A stretch of 64,000 bases of DNA from Oscillospiraceae bacterium (GTDB lineage: Bacteria > Bacillota > Clostridia > Oscillospirales > Acutalibacteraceae). This document shows, in pieces, positions 15,273 through 24,134 of this stretch. The notes beneath the pieces were generated by a model. That model worked only from the letters and a program-made list of their open reading frames with translations, was not told where the DNA came from and did not search any database. Location of the stretch: contig SVPP01000002.1 of the NCBI GenBank assembly GCA_015065765.1, positions 10,696-74,695 on the forward strand, given 5' to 3'. Made by a program: the position numbers and the translations under genes. Numbering within the stretch: position 1 is the first letter of the stretch; every line of letters starts with the position of its first letter.

Positions 15273-16277
15273 TATAGAATGTTTTGAATTTTTATATTTT
15301 TTAAGAGTGACAACAGAAAATGTCAAAGCTTCATTTCTTTTGAAATCTTTTTTCTTCTGAAAAATCAGACCATGTTTTTCACAGAGCTTTATAGTGGTTT
15401 TAATGTCAGAATAAAGACGGCATTTTCTGAGAATTTCAATTGTTTCTTCTTCTGTAAATCCGAAAGGTTTCAAAATGTTTGCCTGACGCATAAAAGCGTT
15501 TTCTCTTGAAGAGAAAACTAGGTTTCCACCTTTTTTCAAAACTCTTGCAATTTCTGAAATTGTTTTTTCGTTTTCTCTTGATTCGTCAAAACCGCAGTAG
15601 GTACATACAGAATCAAAGCAATCATCTTTAAACGGAAGATGCCAGAAGTTAGCACAGACCGGGAGTATGGTATTTTTCTGTTTCAGATATTTACCGATTC
15701 CGATTGCATTGCCAAGGCATTCAAAACCGATGTCAACTGTGAAAAGTTTTGTGTTTTTATTTTTCTTTAAGGCAACCGCTGCAGTGCCGCCACCTGCACC
15801 CGTTGCAAGCTCAAGGACGGAATCAGGATTATTTTTCAAAGTTTCTTTCGCAAAATAAGGATAAGGAGTAAAAATTCCTGTAGGATTAACTTTGGTTTCG
15901 GTACGCTTTTTTCCCGTTCTTTTTGTTGAATACCGCCTGAAATTTCTGATTGCATTTCTGTCAATACCACTACCACAGACAATCCACTTTTCGGTATCCG
16001 CTTCAATATATGACTCAAAGGCTTTTTTGATTCCTTCTTTATCCTTCAGCAGTTTCTTTATGTAATTTATATAAACCTCTGTGATATCAGTCGGAGTTTT
16101 ACTGAAATCAATTTCTCTGTACATTTTTTCAATTTCATCAGGAAACTGCCAAAGAATAACCTCAATCAGTTCTCTGTGCCAATGGGCAGATGTGTTTTCA
16201 GGGAGAAATACAGGAATTTTTTTAACATATTTCACCGGCAAATCAGTTGAGATAAAATCGGAGTAGCTTTTTTTCAT
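15252..16277 (-). CDS. Class I SAM-dependent methyltransferase
   Basis: A 341-residue protein. The C-terminal two thirds is a Rossmann methyltransferase fold: motif I VLELATGAGGGTAAVAL (about residues 154-170), acidic motif II TVDIGFECLG, then LPFKDDCFDSVCTYCGFDES and IARVLKKGGNLVFS. The N-terminal 110 residues are helical with no recognised domain. Cysteines near the active site (TYCGFDES) may be structural. Substrate unknown. A GGATGTGAG sequence precedes the ATG. The gene is monocistronic, in the same direction as the Fe-ADH it precedes. Confidence 0.8.
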   Translation of the reverse strand: MKKSYSDFISTDLPVKYVKKIPVFLPENTSAHWHRELIEVILWQFPDEIEKMYREIDFSKTPTDITEVYINYIKKLLKDKEGIKKAFESYIEADTEKWIVCGSGIDRNAIRNFRRYSTKRTGKKRTETKVNPTGIFTPYPYFAKETLKNNPDSVLELATGAGGGTAAVALKKNKNTKLFTVDIGFECLGNAIGIGKYLKQKNTILPVCANFWHLPFKDDCFDSVCTYCGFDESRENEKTISEIARVLKKGGNLVFSSRENAFMRQANILKPFGFTEEETIEILRKCRLYSDIKTTIKLCEKHGLIFQKKKDFKRNEALTFSVVTLKKYKNSKHSILQNSVI

Positions 16278-16376
16278 TTTCTCACATCCTTTGTTTAAAA
16301 TATAAATGAAGCGGGAAAGAAAAACAAGTCTTGTATTTAAGAGGTTTTTGTGTTATAATTGTTATAGAAAAGAGAA

Positions 16377-16407
16377 CACCGAGGAAACTTCAAAAATTTC
16401 CTCGGTG
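16377..16407 (-). terminator. Terminator of GH51 gene
   Basis: Arms CACCGAGGAAA and TTTCCTCGGTG. On the minus strand it continues into TTCTCTTTT. It shares its core arms with the terminator at 13972. Confidence 0.75.
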
Positions 16408-16417
16408 GTTTTACTTT

Positions 16418-19138
16418 TTATTTTGTATGAAGTCTGACAACCGTTACCGAATACTGAGGTACTGTGAAATTGAATTTTTCACTGAATCCGTCAACCGTAA
16501 ACTCTTCCATAATGCAATCTTCTTCCGCACCTAAAATGTTGTCGTTTTGAAGACTGTCACCGGCGACCTGATAAACACTTGCTGTACTGTTTGTTTTTTC
16601 TGCACCTGAAATGTTGCAAGCGAAAGTTTTTGATGTGTCAGTAACATTGACAAGCTTTACAATGATATCTCCTGTTTCATCAGTGCTTACAACTTGATAT
16701 GCTTCTGCTTCAGAATCTGAGCCTGTAGTGTAGTCGACGTAAAGTTCATTATCAACATAACATTTCACGTTTCTGCCGTTTATCTCAACTTTCAGCTCAT
16801 AAGTTTTTCCGACTTCTGCGGTGAATGGTTTCACAGTGCCTATAATCTGACCTGTCTTAATTCCGTTTTCAACCTGCTGCAAACATGAAACTGTGTTATC
16901 CCATCCGCCCAGATTCCAGAAGAAGTTGTTGTCCTTATCCTGAACAGCAAAAGGAATTATAAAGCCTTCAGAGCCTTCAAGTTTTGTGGCTTCTACGGTA
17001 TAAGTGTAGTTTGTCCATTCATCTTTGCCGAAATATACCGCATTACCTACATTTGAATACTTCATATCTGTTGTGGGATGGACAAGCTTTCCGTTACTTA
17101 CTCTGAAATCGCTGTCGTTTACATCTTCCCATTTCCACCAGAAAGCGGGAATTGTAAAATTGTCTTTGCCAAGAGTTTCACCTGTATCGTTGTTGACAAC
17201 CTTCACATTGTCAAACTCGGCAGATGTATACCATGTGCCGACACCCACTCTGCCGGAAAGATTTTTCTGCTCAACTTCTGCACCGCTAAGAACTGACGAA
17301 TAAAGGTCAGTGCCCTGATTGAGTGAGAAAATTTTCTGAACGTAGTAGTTAATTGAACCGGTTACCTGATGATTGTTAAACCATATAAGGTCGGGAGACC
17401 AATGGGTTGCAGTAAGGTTTCCGAAAAGTGGTGCATAGGCTGCCATTCTTACAATATCACCGTTTCTCTCAAGCCCTGTCATGTAAGCCGCTTCTGCCAG
17501 TGCTGCACGAAGAGTGTTCGACCTTGCTGCATATTCGCCGAGGAAAACCTGAATTCCGCCACCATAAATTGTGTCGGTCATTTCATCTGAAGAGCGTCTG
17601 TAGTTTTCTTCATCATAATAATCTGTATTTTTAAGGAACCATTCAGGCTCTTTATAATAATGCTGGTCTGTGGCTCCTGCGAAATCATTTATTGTTTTTT
17701 CGGGATTTTGTCGGAGCCATTCTTTTGCGTATTCATAAGAGGGAAGATAATTTGCACCGCTTGTAGCATCAAATGCACCTGAGGAATAAATCAGTTCTAA
17801 ACCCTCGTACAATTCAGGATTTTCTGCTTTAGCCTCATTGAAAGCATTAAGAAAAGCTTTATATCTTTCATAATAAATTTCGCCCTCGTTCTCGTTGCCG
17901 ATGCAGATATATTTCAGCTCAAAGGGTTCTTCATGGCCAAGGGAAGCTCTTACCTTTCCCCACTTCGAATCTGCATCTCCTCTGCAGAATTCAACAAGGT
18001 CAAGCATATCCTGAATGTAGCTTTTGAACAGGTCACTGTCCATATCAATACCGCCCTTGCCACGCATCTGACAATAAAGTCCACAGTTCAGAACAGGAAC
18101 AGGAAGTGCACCGATATCTTCAGCAAGCTGAAAATATTCATAGAAGCCAAGGCCATAGCTCATAAAACACGGAAGAGGGTCATCAGTTGCAGAGATATTT
18201 GTCCAGAGATTTATGCCCTGACGTCTTGCGGCAACATCACCGTATTTTCCATTAAAGAGAAGCGGTTCACCGTTTTCATCAACACCGATTGAATCCTTCC
18301 AGTTATATGCCGTTTCCTCATCATAGCCTTCAATTACACAACCGCCGGGAAATCTGAGAAAACGGGGTTCAAGCTTTTCAAGCATTTCCGCCAAATCTTT
18401 TCTCATTCCGTTCTCACGATTTTTATATGTATTTTCAGGGAAAAGAGAAACCATATCAAGACAAGCATCGCCCTCAACTAAAACCCGCAGAGTTACGCCC
18501 GAATGTGCAGCAACATCTGATGTAAGAGTCAGCTCATATTTTTTCCATTCGTCAGTAATTTCTTCAATTTTTCCGTCTGAAATTATATTGTCATTTTCGC
18601 AGAGATTTACTGTGATTTTTCCGTTTCCTTTTGCATAAAGAGAAAGATTATATTTTTCATTTTTTTCAAGACTCATTCCATCAAGAAAACCTCTGTTTGC
18701 AATACCCGCAGGTGAGCTTGTTTCATTTGAAACAATTATGTAGTTTGTGTTGTTTGTATTAAGTCCGTTTTCTTTGTCACCGACTTTGACTTCGACCTGA
18801 GGATTGCCAACTATACTCCAGCCGTAAAGCTGGTCATTCTCGGCAATTTCTGTAAATTCAAAAGAGCGGTTTACAACTTTTTCTGCATAGAGACCACCGT
18901 CTGCCGCAAAATTGATATCCTCAAAGAAAATCCCGAAAAGAAGGTCACTTATCTGTTTTATTTTTTCAGAAGCATCGATATCAAGAGTGTAATCAGCAGA
19001 AATTATATCATAATCCGTAACCGTATTTGCATCAGGTCTTGCAGGTGAAACCGGTGTCTGTGATGCAAAAAGTGACATTAAAAAAGTAAGAATTGCTGCC
19101 GTAATTTTTTTGAAAAAAGATGTAATTTTATACTTCAT
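16418..19138 (-). CDS. Secreted alpha-L-arabinofuranosidase (GH51) with accessory domains
   Basis: A 906-residue exported protein. The signal peptide runs to about residue 30 (KITAAILTFLMSLFASQTPVSPA). The beta-strand and barrel start (ISDLLFGIFFEDINFAADGGLYAE) is interrupted at about residues 95-225 by a CBM4/9-like sugar-binding module, as in known GH51 enzymes. The acid/base glutamate is E416 in CIGNENEGE and the nucleophile is E535 in FLGEYAAR. A second insert near residues 640-780 (EWTNYTYTVEATKLEG to EVNGRNVKCYVDNE type strands) resembles a laminin-G/DUF1080 fold. The closing beta domain ends QYSVTVVRLHTK. It removes arabinofuranosyl side chains from arabinoxylan or arabinan outside the cell. 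Its start overlaps the cca gene by 11 bases. Confidence 0.9.
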   Translation of the reverse strand: MKYKITSFFKKITAAILTFLMSLFASQTPVSPARPDANTVTDYDIISADYTLDIDASEKIKQISDLLFGIFFEDINFAADGGLYAEKVVNRSFEFTEIAENDQLYGWSIVGNPQVEVKVGDKENGLNTNNTNYIIVSNETSSPAGIANRGFLDGMSLEKNEKYNLSLYAKGNGKITVNLCENDNIISDGKIEEITDEWKKYELTLTSDVAAHSGVTLRVLVEGDACLDMVSLFPENTYKNRENGMRKDLAEMLEKLEPRFLRFPGGCVIEGYDEETAYNWKDSIGVDENGEPLLFNGKYGDVAARRQGINLWTNISATDDPLPCFMSYGLGFYEYFQLAEDIGALPVPVLNCGLYCQMRGKGGIDMDSDLFKSYIQDMLDLVEFCRGDADSKWGKVRASLGHEEPFELKYICIGNENEGEIYYERYKAFLNAFNEAKAENPELYEGLELIYSSGAFDATSGANYLPSYEYAKEWLRQNPEKTINDFAGATDQHYYKEPEWFLKNTDYYDEENYRRSSDEMTDTIYGGGIQVFLGEYAARSNTLRAALAEAAYMTGLERNGDIVRMAAYAPLFGNLTATHWSPDLIWFNNHQVTGSINYYVQKIFSLNQGTDLYSSVLSGAEVEQKNLSGRVGVGTWYTSAEFDNVKVVNNDTGETLGKDNFTIPAFWWKWEDVNDSDFRVSNGKLVHPTTDMKYSNVGNAVYFGKDEWTNYTYTVEATKLEGSEGFIIPFAVQDKDNNFFWNLGGWDNTVSCLQQVENGIKTGQIIGTVKPFTAEVGKTYELKVEINGRNVKCYVDNELYVDYTTGSDSEAEAYQVVSTDETGDIIVKLVNVTDTSKTFACNISGAEKTNSTASVYQVAGDSLQNDNILGAEEDCIMEEFTVDGFSEKFNFTVPQYSVTVVRLHTK

Positions 19139-20471
19139 TGTTGTTCTCCTTTGCTAAGAAATTCATTAAAGCTTCTCTGGTGTTTTCTGTTTCATTTTTT
19201 AAAACTTTTTCAAGTAATAATTCTAAAGTTTTACCGATTTCTTTTCCATGATAGTTTAAAGAAATCAGGTCGTTTCCGTTTACGGCAAGGTCAGAAATTT
19301 TCAGGCAGGAATCTTCCTCCTCAACTTTTTTCAGAAGTTCCATATAGTTATCGCAGGCAGAAAATCTTCCGCCTGTTTCAGGATTCTGTGCAATCATATC
19401 TGCACGGGAAACCTTATCTAAAAGATAAAGAAACTCAAAACCGAATTTTGATGCATGTTTTTTTACATTCTGCGGTGCATTGTAAAGTCTGTCATCATGA
19501 TGATAAATTAATTTCGTAACAACAGAAATTGTTTTATTATCATAGCGAAGCCTTTTTAATATTTCAAAAGCCATATCTGCGCTGACAGAAGCGTGACCCT
19601 TGAAATGGTCTTGACCATTATTGTCAGTTGTTTTCATCTGTGGTTTTCCGATATCATGCAAAAGCATGGTAAGTCTTACATATTTATCCTTTTCACTTGC
19701 AGCTACACTTTTCACAATGTGATGCCATACATCATAAATGTGATACGGACAATTTTGTTTTACTCCTGAGGTTGCTTTCAATTCGGGAATTATTTCAAAA
19801 ATCACATCAGAAAATTCGAGCAGAACTCTTTCTGCATCGTCACCAAGAAGTAATTTTTCAAGCTCAACGCGGATTCTTTCTGCTGCAATATTTTTAAGAA
19901 GATGTTTGTTTCTTCGGATGCTATCTGCTGTTTCTTTTTCAATTTCAAAGCCGAGAACAGAAGAAAATCTGATAGCACGCATAATTCTCAGTGCATCTTC
20001 CTGAAATCTTTTATCAGGCTCGCCTACACAGCGGATGATTTTGTTTTCTATGTCTTTTACACCACCGAAAAGGTCAACCAAACCATACTTTTCACTGTAA
20101 GCCATTGCATTGACAGTGAAATCCCTGCGGGATAAATCGTTTTCGATATTTCTCGTGAAATTCACGTTGTCAGGACGGCGGTTGTCGGTGTATGTGCCGT
20201 CAATTCTGAAAGTTGTAATTTCAAGAGGCTGTTTGTCTATTAAAACCGTTACAGTGCCGTGCTTCAAGCCGGTAGGAATTGTTCTGTAATTTTTAAAAAC
20301 TTCAAGTGTCTCTTCCGGCAAAGCAGAGGTTGTCATGTCCCAGTCGTTTGCAATTTTACCCATAATGCTGTCGCGGACGCAACCGCCTACAACGAAAGCG
20401 GAAAAGCCGTTTTCGTTTAAGGTTTTCATTGCAATACGGGCATATTCAGGAATATGAAACTGAACGGACAT
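19128..20471 (-). CDS. cca: CCA-adding tRNA nucleotidyltransferase with HD domain
   Basis: A 447-residue class II nucleotidyltransferase. The head motif GGCVRDSIMGKIANDWDMTT carries the G-G and D-x-D metal site. RRPDNVNFTRNIENDLSRRDFTVNAMAY is the conserved B motif and EDALRIMRAIRFSS the D/E templating region. An HD domain follows (MLLHDIGKPQ, then HHDDRL). It repairs or completes the CCA 3' end of tRNAs; the three tRNAs in this window encode CCA, so here it would mainly repair. AAAGGAGAG precedes the ATG. Its 3' end overlaps the start of the GH51 gene, an odd pairing of housekeeping and secreted genes. Confidence 0.94.
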   Translation of the reverse strand: MSVQFHIPEYARIAMKTLNENGFSAFVVGGCVRDSIMGKIANDWDMTTSALPEETLEVFKNYRTIPTGLKHGTVTVLIDKQPLEITTFRIDGTYTDNRRPDNVNFTRNIENDLSRRDFTVNAMAYSEKYGLVDLFGGVKDIENKIIRCVGEPDKRFQEDALRIMRAIRFSSVLGFEIEKETADSIRRNKHLLKNIAAERIRVELEKLLLGDDAERVLLEFSDVIFEIIPELKATSGVKQNCPYHIYDVWHHIVKSVAASEKDKYVRLTMLLHDIGKPQMKTTDNNGQDHFKGHASVSADMAFEILKRLRYDNKTISVVTKLIYHHDDRLYNAPQNVKKHASKFGFEFLYLLDKVSRADMIAQNPETGGRFSACDNYMELLKKVEEEDSCLKISDLAVNGNDLISLNYHGKEIGKTLELLLEKVLKNETENTREALMNFLAKENNNEV

Positions 20472-20551
20472 AAAATCTCTCCTTTACTCTTTACAATTTT
20501 ACCACCAACAGTTATAATTATCAAGGAAAATATTTTTAAGGGTGATTATCA

Positions 20552-20896
20552 ATGAACATACAGATTTACGGAAAACCGAAATGCTTTGATACAAAGAAAG
20601 CAGAAAGATATTTTAAAGAGCGCAGAATCAAAGTGCAGATGATTGATATTTCAAAATATCCCATGAGTCAGGGAGAATTCAGAAACATTAAAGCAGCACT
20701 TAAAATGAGCCTTGACGAAATGATTGATGAAAAATCAAAATTGTACGAAACTCTGTTTATAAAATATCTTGCAAATGAAAGTGATAAAGAAGAAAAAATT
20801 TTTGAGAATCAGGCAATTTTCAAAACACCGATAGTCAGAAACGGAAAACAGGCGACAATAGGATATCAGCCTGATGTATGGAAGAATTGGCAGTAA
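20552..20896 (+). CDS. ArsC/Spx-superfamily thioredoxin-fold protein
   Basis: A 114-residue protein with the ArsC-like fold: beta start IQIYGKPKCFDTKKAERYF with a single cysteine (C11), the segment VQMIDISKYPMSQGEF, and the C-terminal FKTPIVRNGKQATIGYQPDVW that contains the conserved TP-I/V-R element. There is no CXXC, so it is not a typical Spx redox sensor. The residues flanking C11 differ from classical arsenate reductases, so arsenate reduction is doubtful. YffB-like proteins of this family are mostly uncharacterised. It forms a short operon with the GNAT gene ten bases downstream. Confidence 0.8.
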   Translation: MNIQIYGKPKCFDTKKAERYFKERRIKVQMIDISKYPMSQGEFRNIKAALKMSLDEMIDEKSKLYETLFIKYLANESDKEEKIFENQAIFKTPIVRNGKQATIGYQPDVWKNWQ

Positions 20897-20906
20897 GGAG
20901 AATAAT

Positions 20907-21404
20907 ATGAGCGAATTTACAAACGTATTTTTCCGGAATATGACGGAAAAAGAATTTAATGATTTCTCAGAAGAAGAAATCAGGAGTTATGCAGATGAAC
21001 TTATAAAATCAGGCTACAGAAAACTTAAAATAACTGCTATAAAAGCATCAAGAAAAGAATACAATGAAACTTTTCCTCAGGGGTATCATACACCTGAAAA
21101 TTATTTTTATGTGATTCAGAATGACAAGAATGAGGATGTCGGCAAGATTTTTTATCAGACTCATTATGAGAAAAAAGATGTTGCATTTATTACCGAGTTT
21201 GTTATAAATAAGGAACACCGAAATAAAGGTTACGGTAAAAGTGCTCTGAAAAAAATTGCCGAAGACGCGAAAGAAAAAGGCTACAAAAAAATGGGCCTCA
21301 ATGTTTTCCTGCATAATAATATATCTTATCCCATGTACCTCAAAGATGGCTATAAGGTTATAGAAGAAATTGACGGCAACGCAATAATGGAAAAGGATTT
21401 ATAA
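20907..21404 (+). CDS. GNAT-family N-acetyltransferase
   Basis: A 165-residue acetyltransferase. Motif A for acetyl-CoA binding is NKEHRNKGYGKSALKKIAEDAKEKG (the Q/RxxGxG/A signature), and motif B is LNVFLHNNISYPMYLKDGYKV. It transfers an acetyl group from acetyl-CoA to an unknown amine. ATG 20907 has AAGGAG seven bases upstream; an earlier start in the ArsC-like gene is less likely. It ends at a strong terminator. Confidence 0.85.
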   Translation: MSEFTNVFFRNMTEKEFNDFSEEEIRSYADELIKSGYRKLKITAIKASRKEYNETFPQGYHTPENYFYVIQNDKNEDVGKIFYQTHYEKKDVAFITEFVINKEHRNKGYGKSALKKIAEDAKEKGYKKMGLNVFLHNNISYPMYLKDGYKVIEEIDGNAIMEKDL

Positions 21405-21408
21405 ATTC

Positions 21409-21439
21409 AAAACCTCCGGCTCTCTCTGCCGGAGGTTTT
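21409..21439. terminator. Bidirectional terminator
   Basis: Arms AAAACCTCCGGC and GCCGGAGGTTTT around a TCTCTCT loop, between convergent genes. Confidence 0.92.
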
Positions 21440-21441
21440 GA

Positions 21442-22521
21442 CTATCTGAGTAAATCAACAATTTTCTTAAATTCTTCTGAGTTTTTAATTTCTGCTGACA
21501 GGGGATATTTTTCTGTAAACAGATGCTTTATCTGTCCCCTTGCAGAATAGGTGCTGCCCAGTGTGTGCTTATCGAACACTTTGCCTTCAAAAAGCTTTGA
21601 GCCCATTGTGGTAATTCTTTCCATCTCGTCAAATTTCACAGCGAGTTCAGCACTTTTTCTTAAATTTGCAAACCCTTTTTCGTTATCGCCAATACGAAAA
21701 AAACTTACCGCAAGATAGCCATAGTTATAAATCATATTACGCCACATTTTTCCGTAATTACCATCATCGTAAATGAAGTTTAGAAAATCTATTTCTTTTC
21801 CGAAAGCATCTGTCTTCCAATCTTCTGAAAATCTTCCGTCATAGAAAAAGTAGTGAGAAAAAACTGAATGAAAAAGGGACAGAAGTTCTTCAATGGTGTT
21901 TTGGATTTTAGTATCACGGTCAGTCATGTTATTGGGGTAAAAGAAGCAACAACATTCTTCTGAATCTTTCATGCGAGGCATTTCTCGTATTATTTTTTCG
22001 CAATCACTAAATGTTATCCCGCTGTTTTCTCTTTTTGAAAGGGAGTGGTAAAATTCAATAATATGCCTTTTGGAAGAAAGACGAATTTTATCTACAACGC
22101 AATTTTCCTGAATGTTTTCATATATTGATTTTATTTTTGAAATTGTTTCCTGATCCTTATCCGAAAAATGCACAAGATATGTCATATACCTTAATAAAAT
22201 TCTAAAATCGTTCGGATGTTTTTCTTTTAATTTGCTAATAACTTCCTGCTTCAATTTCTTGTCGGTAATATTGTCATATTCTTCAAGATCTTTCAAAATC
22301 TCATTTTCTGTTTCCGCTTCATTAACTCCGAACAAATCATCAATACTTATTTTGAAGAATGACGCAATTTCAGGTAACATTGTAATATCGGGATATGTGT
22401 CTCCTCTCTCCCACTTACTTATTGTCTGAAAGGAAACACCCAAAAACTCTGCCAATTTTTCTTGCGTAAGATTTTTTTGTACTCGCAATTTTTTAAGATT
22501 TTTACCTAAATAAATATTCAT
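21442..22521 (-). CDS. XRE-family regulator with helical C-terminal domain
   Basis: A 359-residue protein. Residues 1-65 are a Cro/CI-type helix-turn-helix (LRVQKNLTQEKLAEFLGVSFQTISKWERGDTYPDITMLP). The remaining 290 residues are helical and TPR-like, without membrane segments, as in peptide-sensing or stress XRE regulators. The cysteine run ECCCFFYPNN is unusual. Target genes are unknown. It is followed, on the same strand upstream, by a second XRE regulator with a different C-terminal architecture but a similar HTH core (TISKWE / TVSKWE). Confidence 0.87.
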   Translation of the reverse strand: MNIYLGKNLKKLRVQKNLTQEKLAEFLGVSFQTISKWERGDTYPDITMLPEIASFFKISIDDLFGVNEAETENEILKDLEEYDNITDKKLKQEVISKLKEKHPNDFRILLRYMTYLVHFSDKDQETISKIKSIYENIQENCVVDKIRLSSKRHIIEFYHSLSKRENSGITFSDCEKIIREMPRMKDSEECCCFFYPNNMTDRDTKIQNTIEELLSLFHSVFSHYFFYDGRFSEDWKTDAFGKEIDFLNFIYDDGNYGKMWRNMIYNYGYLAVSFFRIGDNEKGFANLRKSAELAVKFDEMERITTMGSKLFEGKVFDKHTLGSTYSARGQIKHLFTEKYPLSAEIKNSEEFKKIVDLLR

Positions 22522-22593
22522 AAAATCACCTCGTTATTTTTATAACGGCACCGTGATTTAATCATAACCTATATTAAAACATAAATCAATAAC

Positions 22594-22622
22594 GCGTTAT
22601 GAGAGAAATTTTCTCATAACGC
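22594..22622 (-). terminator. Hairpin between the two XRE genes
   Basis: Perfect arms GCGTTATGAGA and TCTCATAACGC flank a seven-base loop. The following minus-strand sequence is A+T-rich but lacks a continuous T run, so it may be a weak terminator or an operator palindrome close to the downstream XRE promoter. Confidence 0.6.
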
Positions 22623-22629
22623 GGGAAGA

Positions 22630-23943
22630 TTAATTTGATTTAATTTTTTTACGTCTGCACTTCACAAACCCTACAGCTATAATCACCATGGAGATAACCG
22701 CACCTGCCAGAAGAAATGCCGGCATAATATCAAAAGCACTGTTCCAGCTTATTGCTGTGTTCCTCATATTAATCATAAACGATTCATCATCAAATGTAAT
22801 CGACTGACTGCTTTCGTATGCCCAGTAAAGATTATCATAAACATTTCTGTCTACAACATATTTTTCCGCAAATTCGTCTCTTTCCCTTTTGCTTGAAAAC
22901 TCTTTATACTCCCACTCAAGCTCGTATATTTCTGTAATAATAAGACCGTTTTGGGTTTCAGAAGTTTTCACTTCAAAGCTGTAAATATCAAGCTCCGTTT
23001 CACCAAAGCCGGAGCAATAGTAAATCTTACTACCGTTCTGAATATGATTTTTAAGTTTATAATAGTCTGTCTTTGCACTGCTTTCCGAATCATAAAGCTG
23101 TGTGTCTGCCTGAAAGGAAAACGCACTTTCTTCAAAGCTGTCTTCAACAAATACCGATGCAAAGGGAAGAACAATACAAAGTCCGAAGGTTATCGCAGAT
23201 AAAATTGAAATTTTTCTGACAAGCTTTTGTCTGTATGAAATATATTCTTCTGTCAATTTTTCTTCAATGGAAAGCTTTCTGCCGATAAATTTGTAGAGAA
23301 ATACACATGCAATCATTACTGCAAAAACGGCAAGAGCAAGCCACGGCAGGAAAAATCCGTATGTGAGATTTATTATTATCTCGGCGAGCGTTACTGCTGA
23401 CACGGCGAATATTGAAACTATAATTTTTCTTGTTTTGATTTTACTCTGCAATATTCTTTCGTCACTTACAGATATCTCCGGCTCTTCAAAAATCACCTTG
23501 TAATTCATAAAGGCGATTACTTCCATTATGACAGCAGCACCGACAAGCAACACGGCAATAATTATACCGAGCGAGCTTGCAGAAAAGAAGAGAGAAATAA
23601 ACAGCGCAAAAAAGCTGAGAACGAGAGAAACAATCGACAGCGTTGAATAATTTTTTTCAGACGACAGAAAAAGGTACTTCATCTGCTTTTCTGTTTTCAC
23701 GTCATTTTTCTGGCAGTCGCAATTATCTTTTGAGATTCTTTCCCCTCTTAAAAGCTCATCAACGGTAACGGAATAAATTTCCGCAATTGCAGGAAGCATT
23801 GTAATTTCCGGGTATCCCTCGTCACATTCCCATTTACTGACGGTTTTGTTTGATACATTAAGCTTGTCTGCAACCTGCTGCTGAGTAAGACCGTTTGCTT
23901 TTCTCAGAGCAGACATAAAAGACCCCATAGTTTTCTTTTCCAT
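22630..23943 (-). CDS. XRE-family regulator with membrane domain
   Basis: A 437-residue protein. Residues 8-62 form a Cro/CI helix-turn-helix (LRKANGLTQQQVADKLNVSNKTVSKWECDEGYPEITMLP). A short cysteine-containing linker (NCDCQK) follows. From about residue 95 there are at least six membrane segments, with an extracytoplasmic region of about 140 residues between the fifth (near residue 255) and the last near residue 415. This one-component architecture suggests a membrane-tethered regulator sensing an external or envelope signal. The signal is unknown. Confidence 0.85.
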   Translation of the reverse strand: MEKKTMGSFMSALRKANGLTQQQVADKLNVSNKTVSKWECDEGYPEITMLPAIAEIYSVTVDELLRGERISKDNCDCQKNDVKTEKQMKYLFLSSEKNYSTLSIVSLVLSFFALFISLFFSASSLGIIIAVLLVGAAVIMEVIAFMNYKVIFEEPEISVSDERILQSKIKTRKIIVSIFAVSAVTLAEIIINLTYGFFLPWLALAVFAVMIACVFLYKFIGRKLSIEEKLTEEYISYRQKLVRKISILSAITFGLCIVLPFASVFVEDSFEESAFSFQADTQLYDSESSAKTDYYKLKNHIQNGSKIYYCSGFGETELDIYSFEVKTSETQNGLIITEIYELEWEYKEFSSKRERDEFAEKYVVDRNVYDNLYWAYESSQSITFDDESFMINMRNTAISWNSAFDIMPAFLLAGAVISMVIIAVGFVKCRRKKIKSN

Positions 23944-24091
23944 GTAACCACTCCTTTTCTTCTACCTATATTCTCCGATAAACAGAGAAAAAAAGCAACA
24001 CATCCGCAGTGGATTTTGTCTGCGAATCGTGGAAATGGTGTTTTATGATTGTTTTACAATAGACCATTTAACTATTCATAATGTTATATTA

Positions 24092-24120
24092 AAAACCGAC
24101 TCGTTAAACAAGTCGGTTTT
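24092..24120 (-). terminator. Terminator of phosphoesterase operon
   Basis: Arms AAAACCGACT and AGTCGGTTTT. On the minus strand the 3' arm ends in TTTT after the phosphoesterase stop. Confidence 0.82.
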
Positions 24121-24134
24121 AGTTAATGTAATTG

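Noticed and set aside
16325..16365. Plus-strand promoter-like TTGTAT-N-TATAAT
   Set aside because: It faces the 3' end of the GH51 gene with no plus-strand gene after it and is followed at once by a terminator; considered chance A+T-rich sequence.
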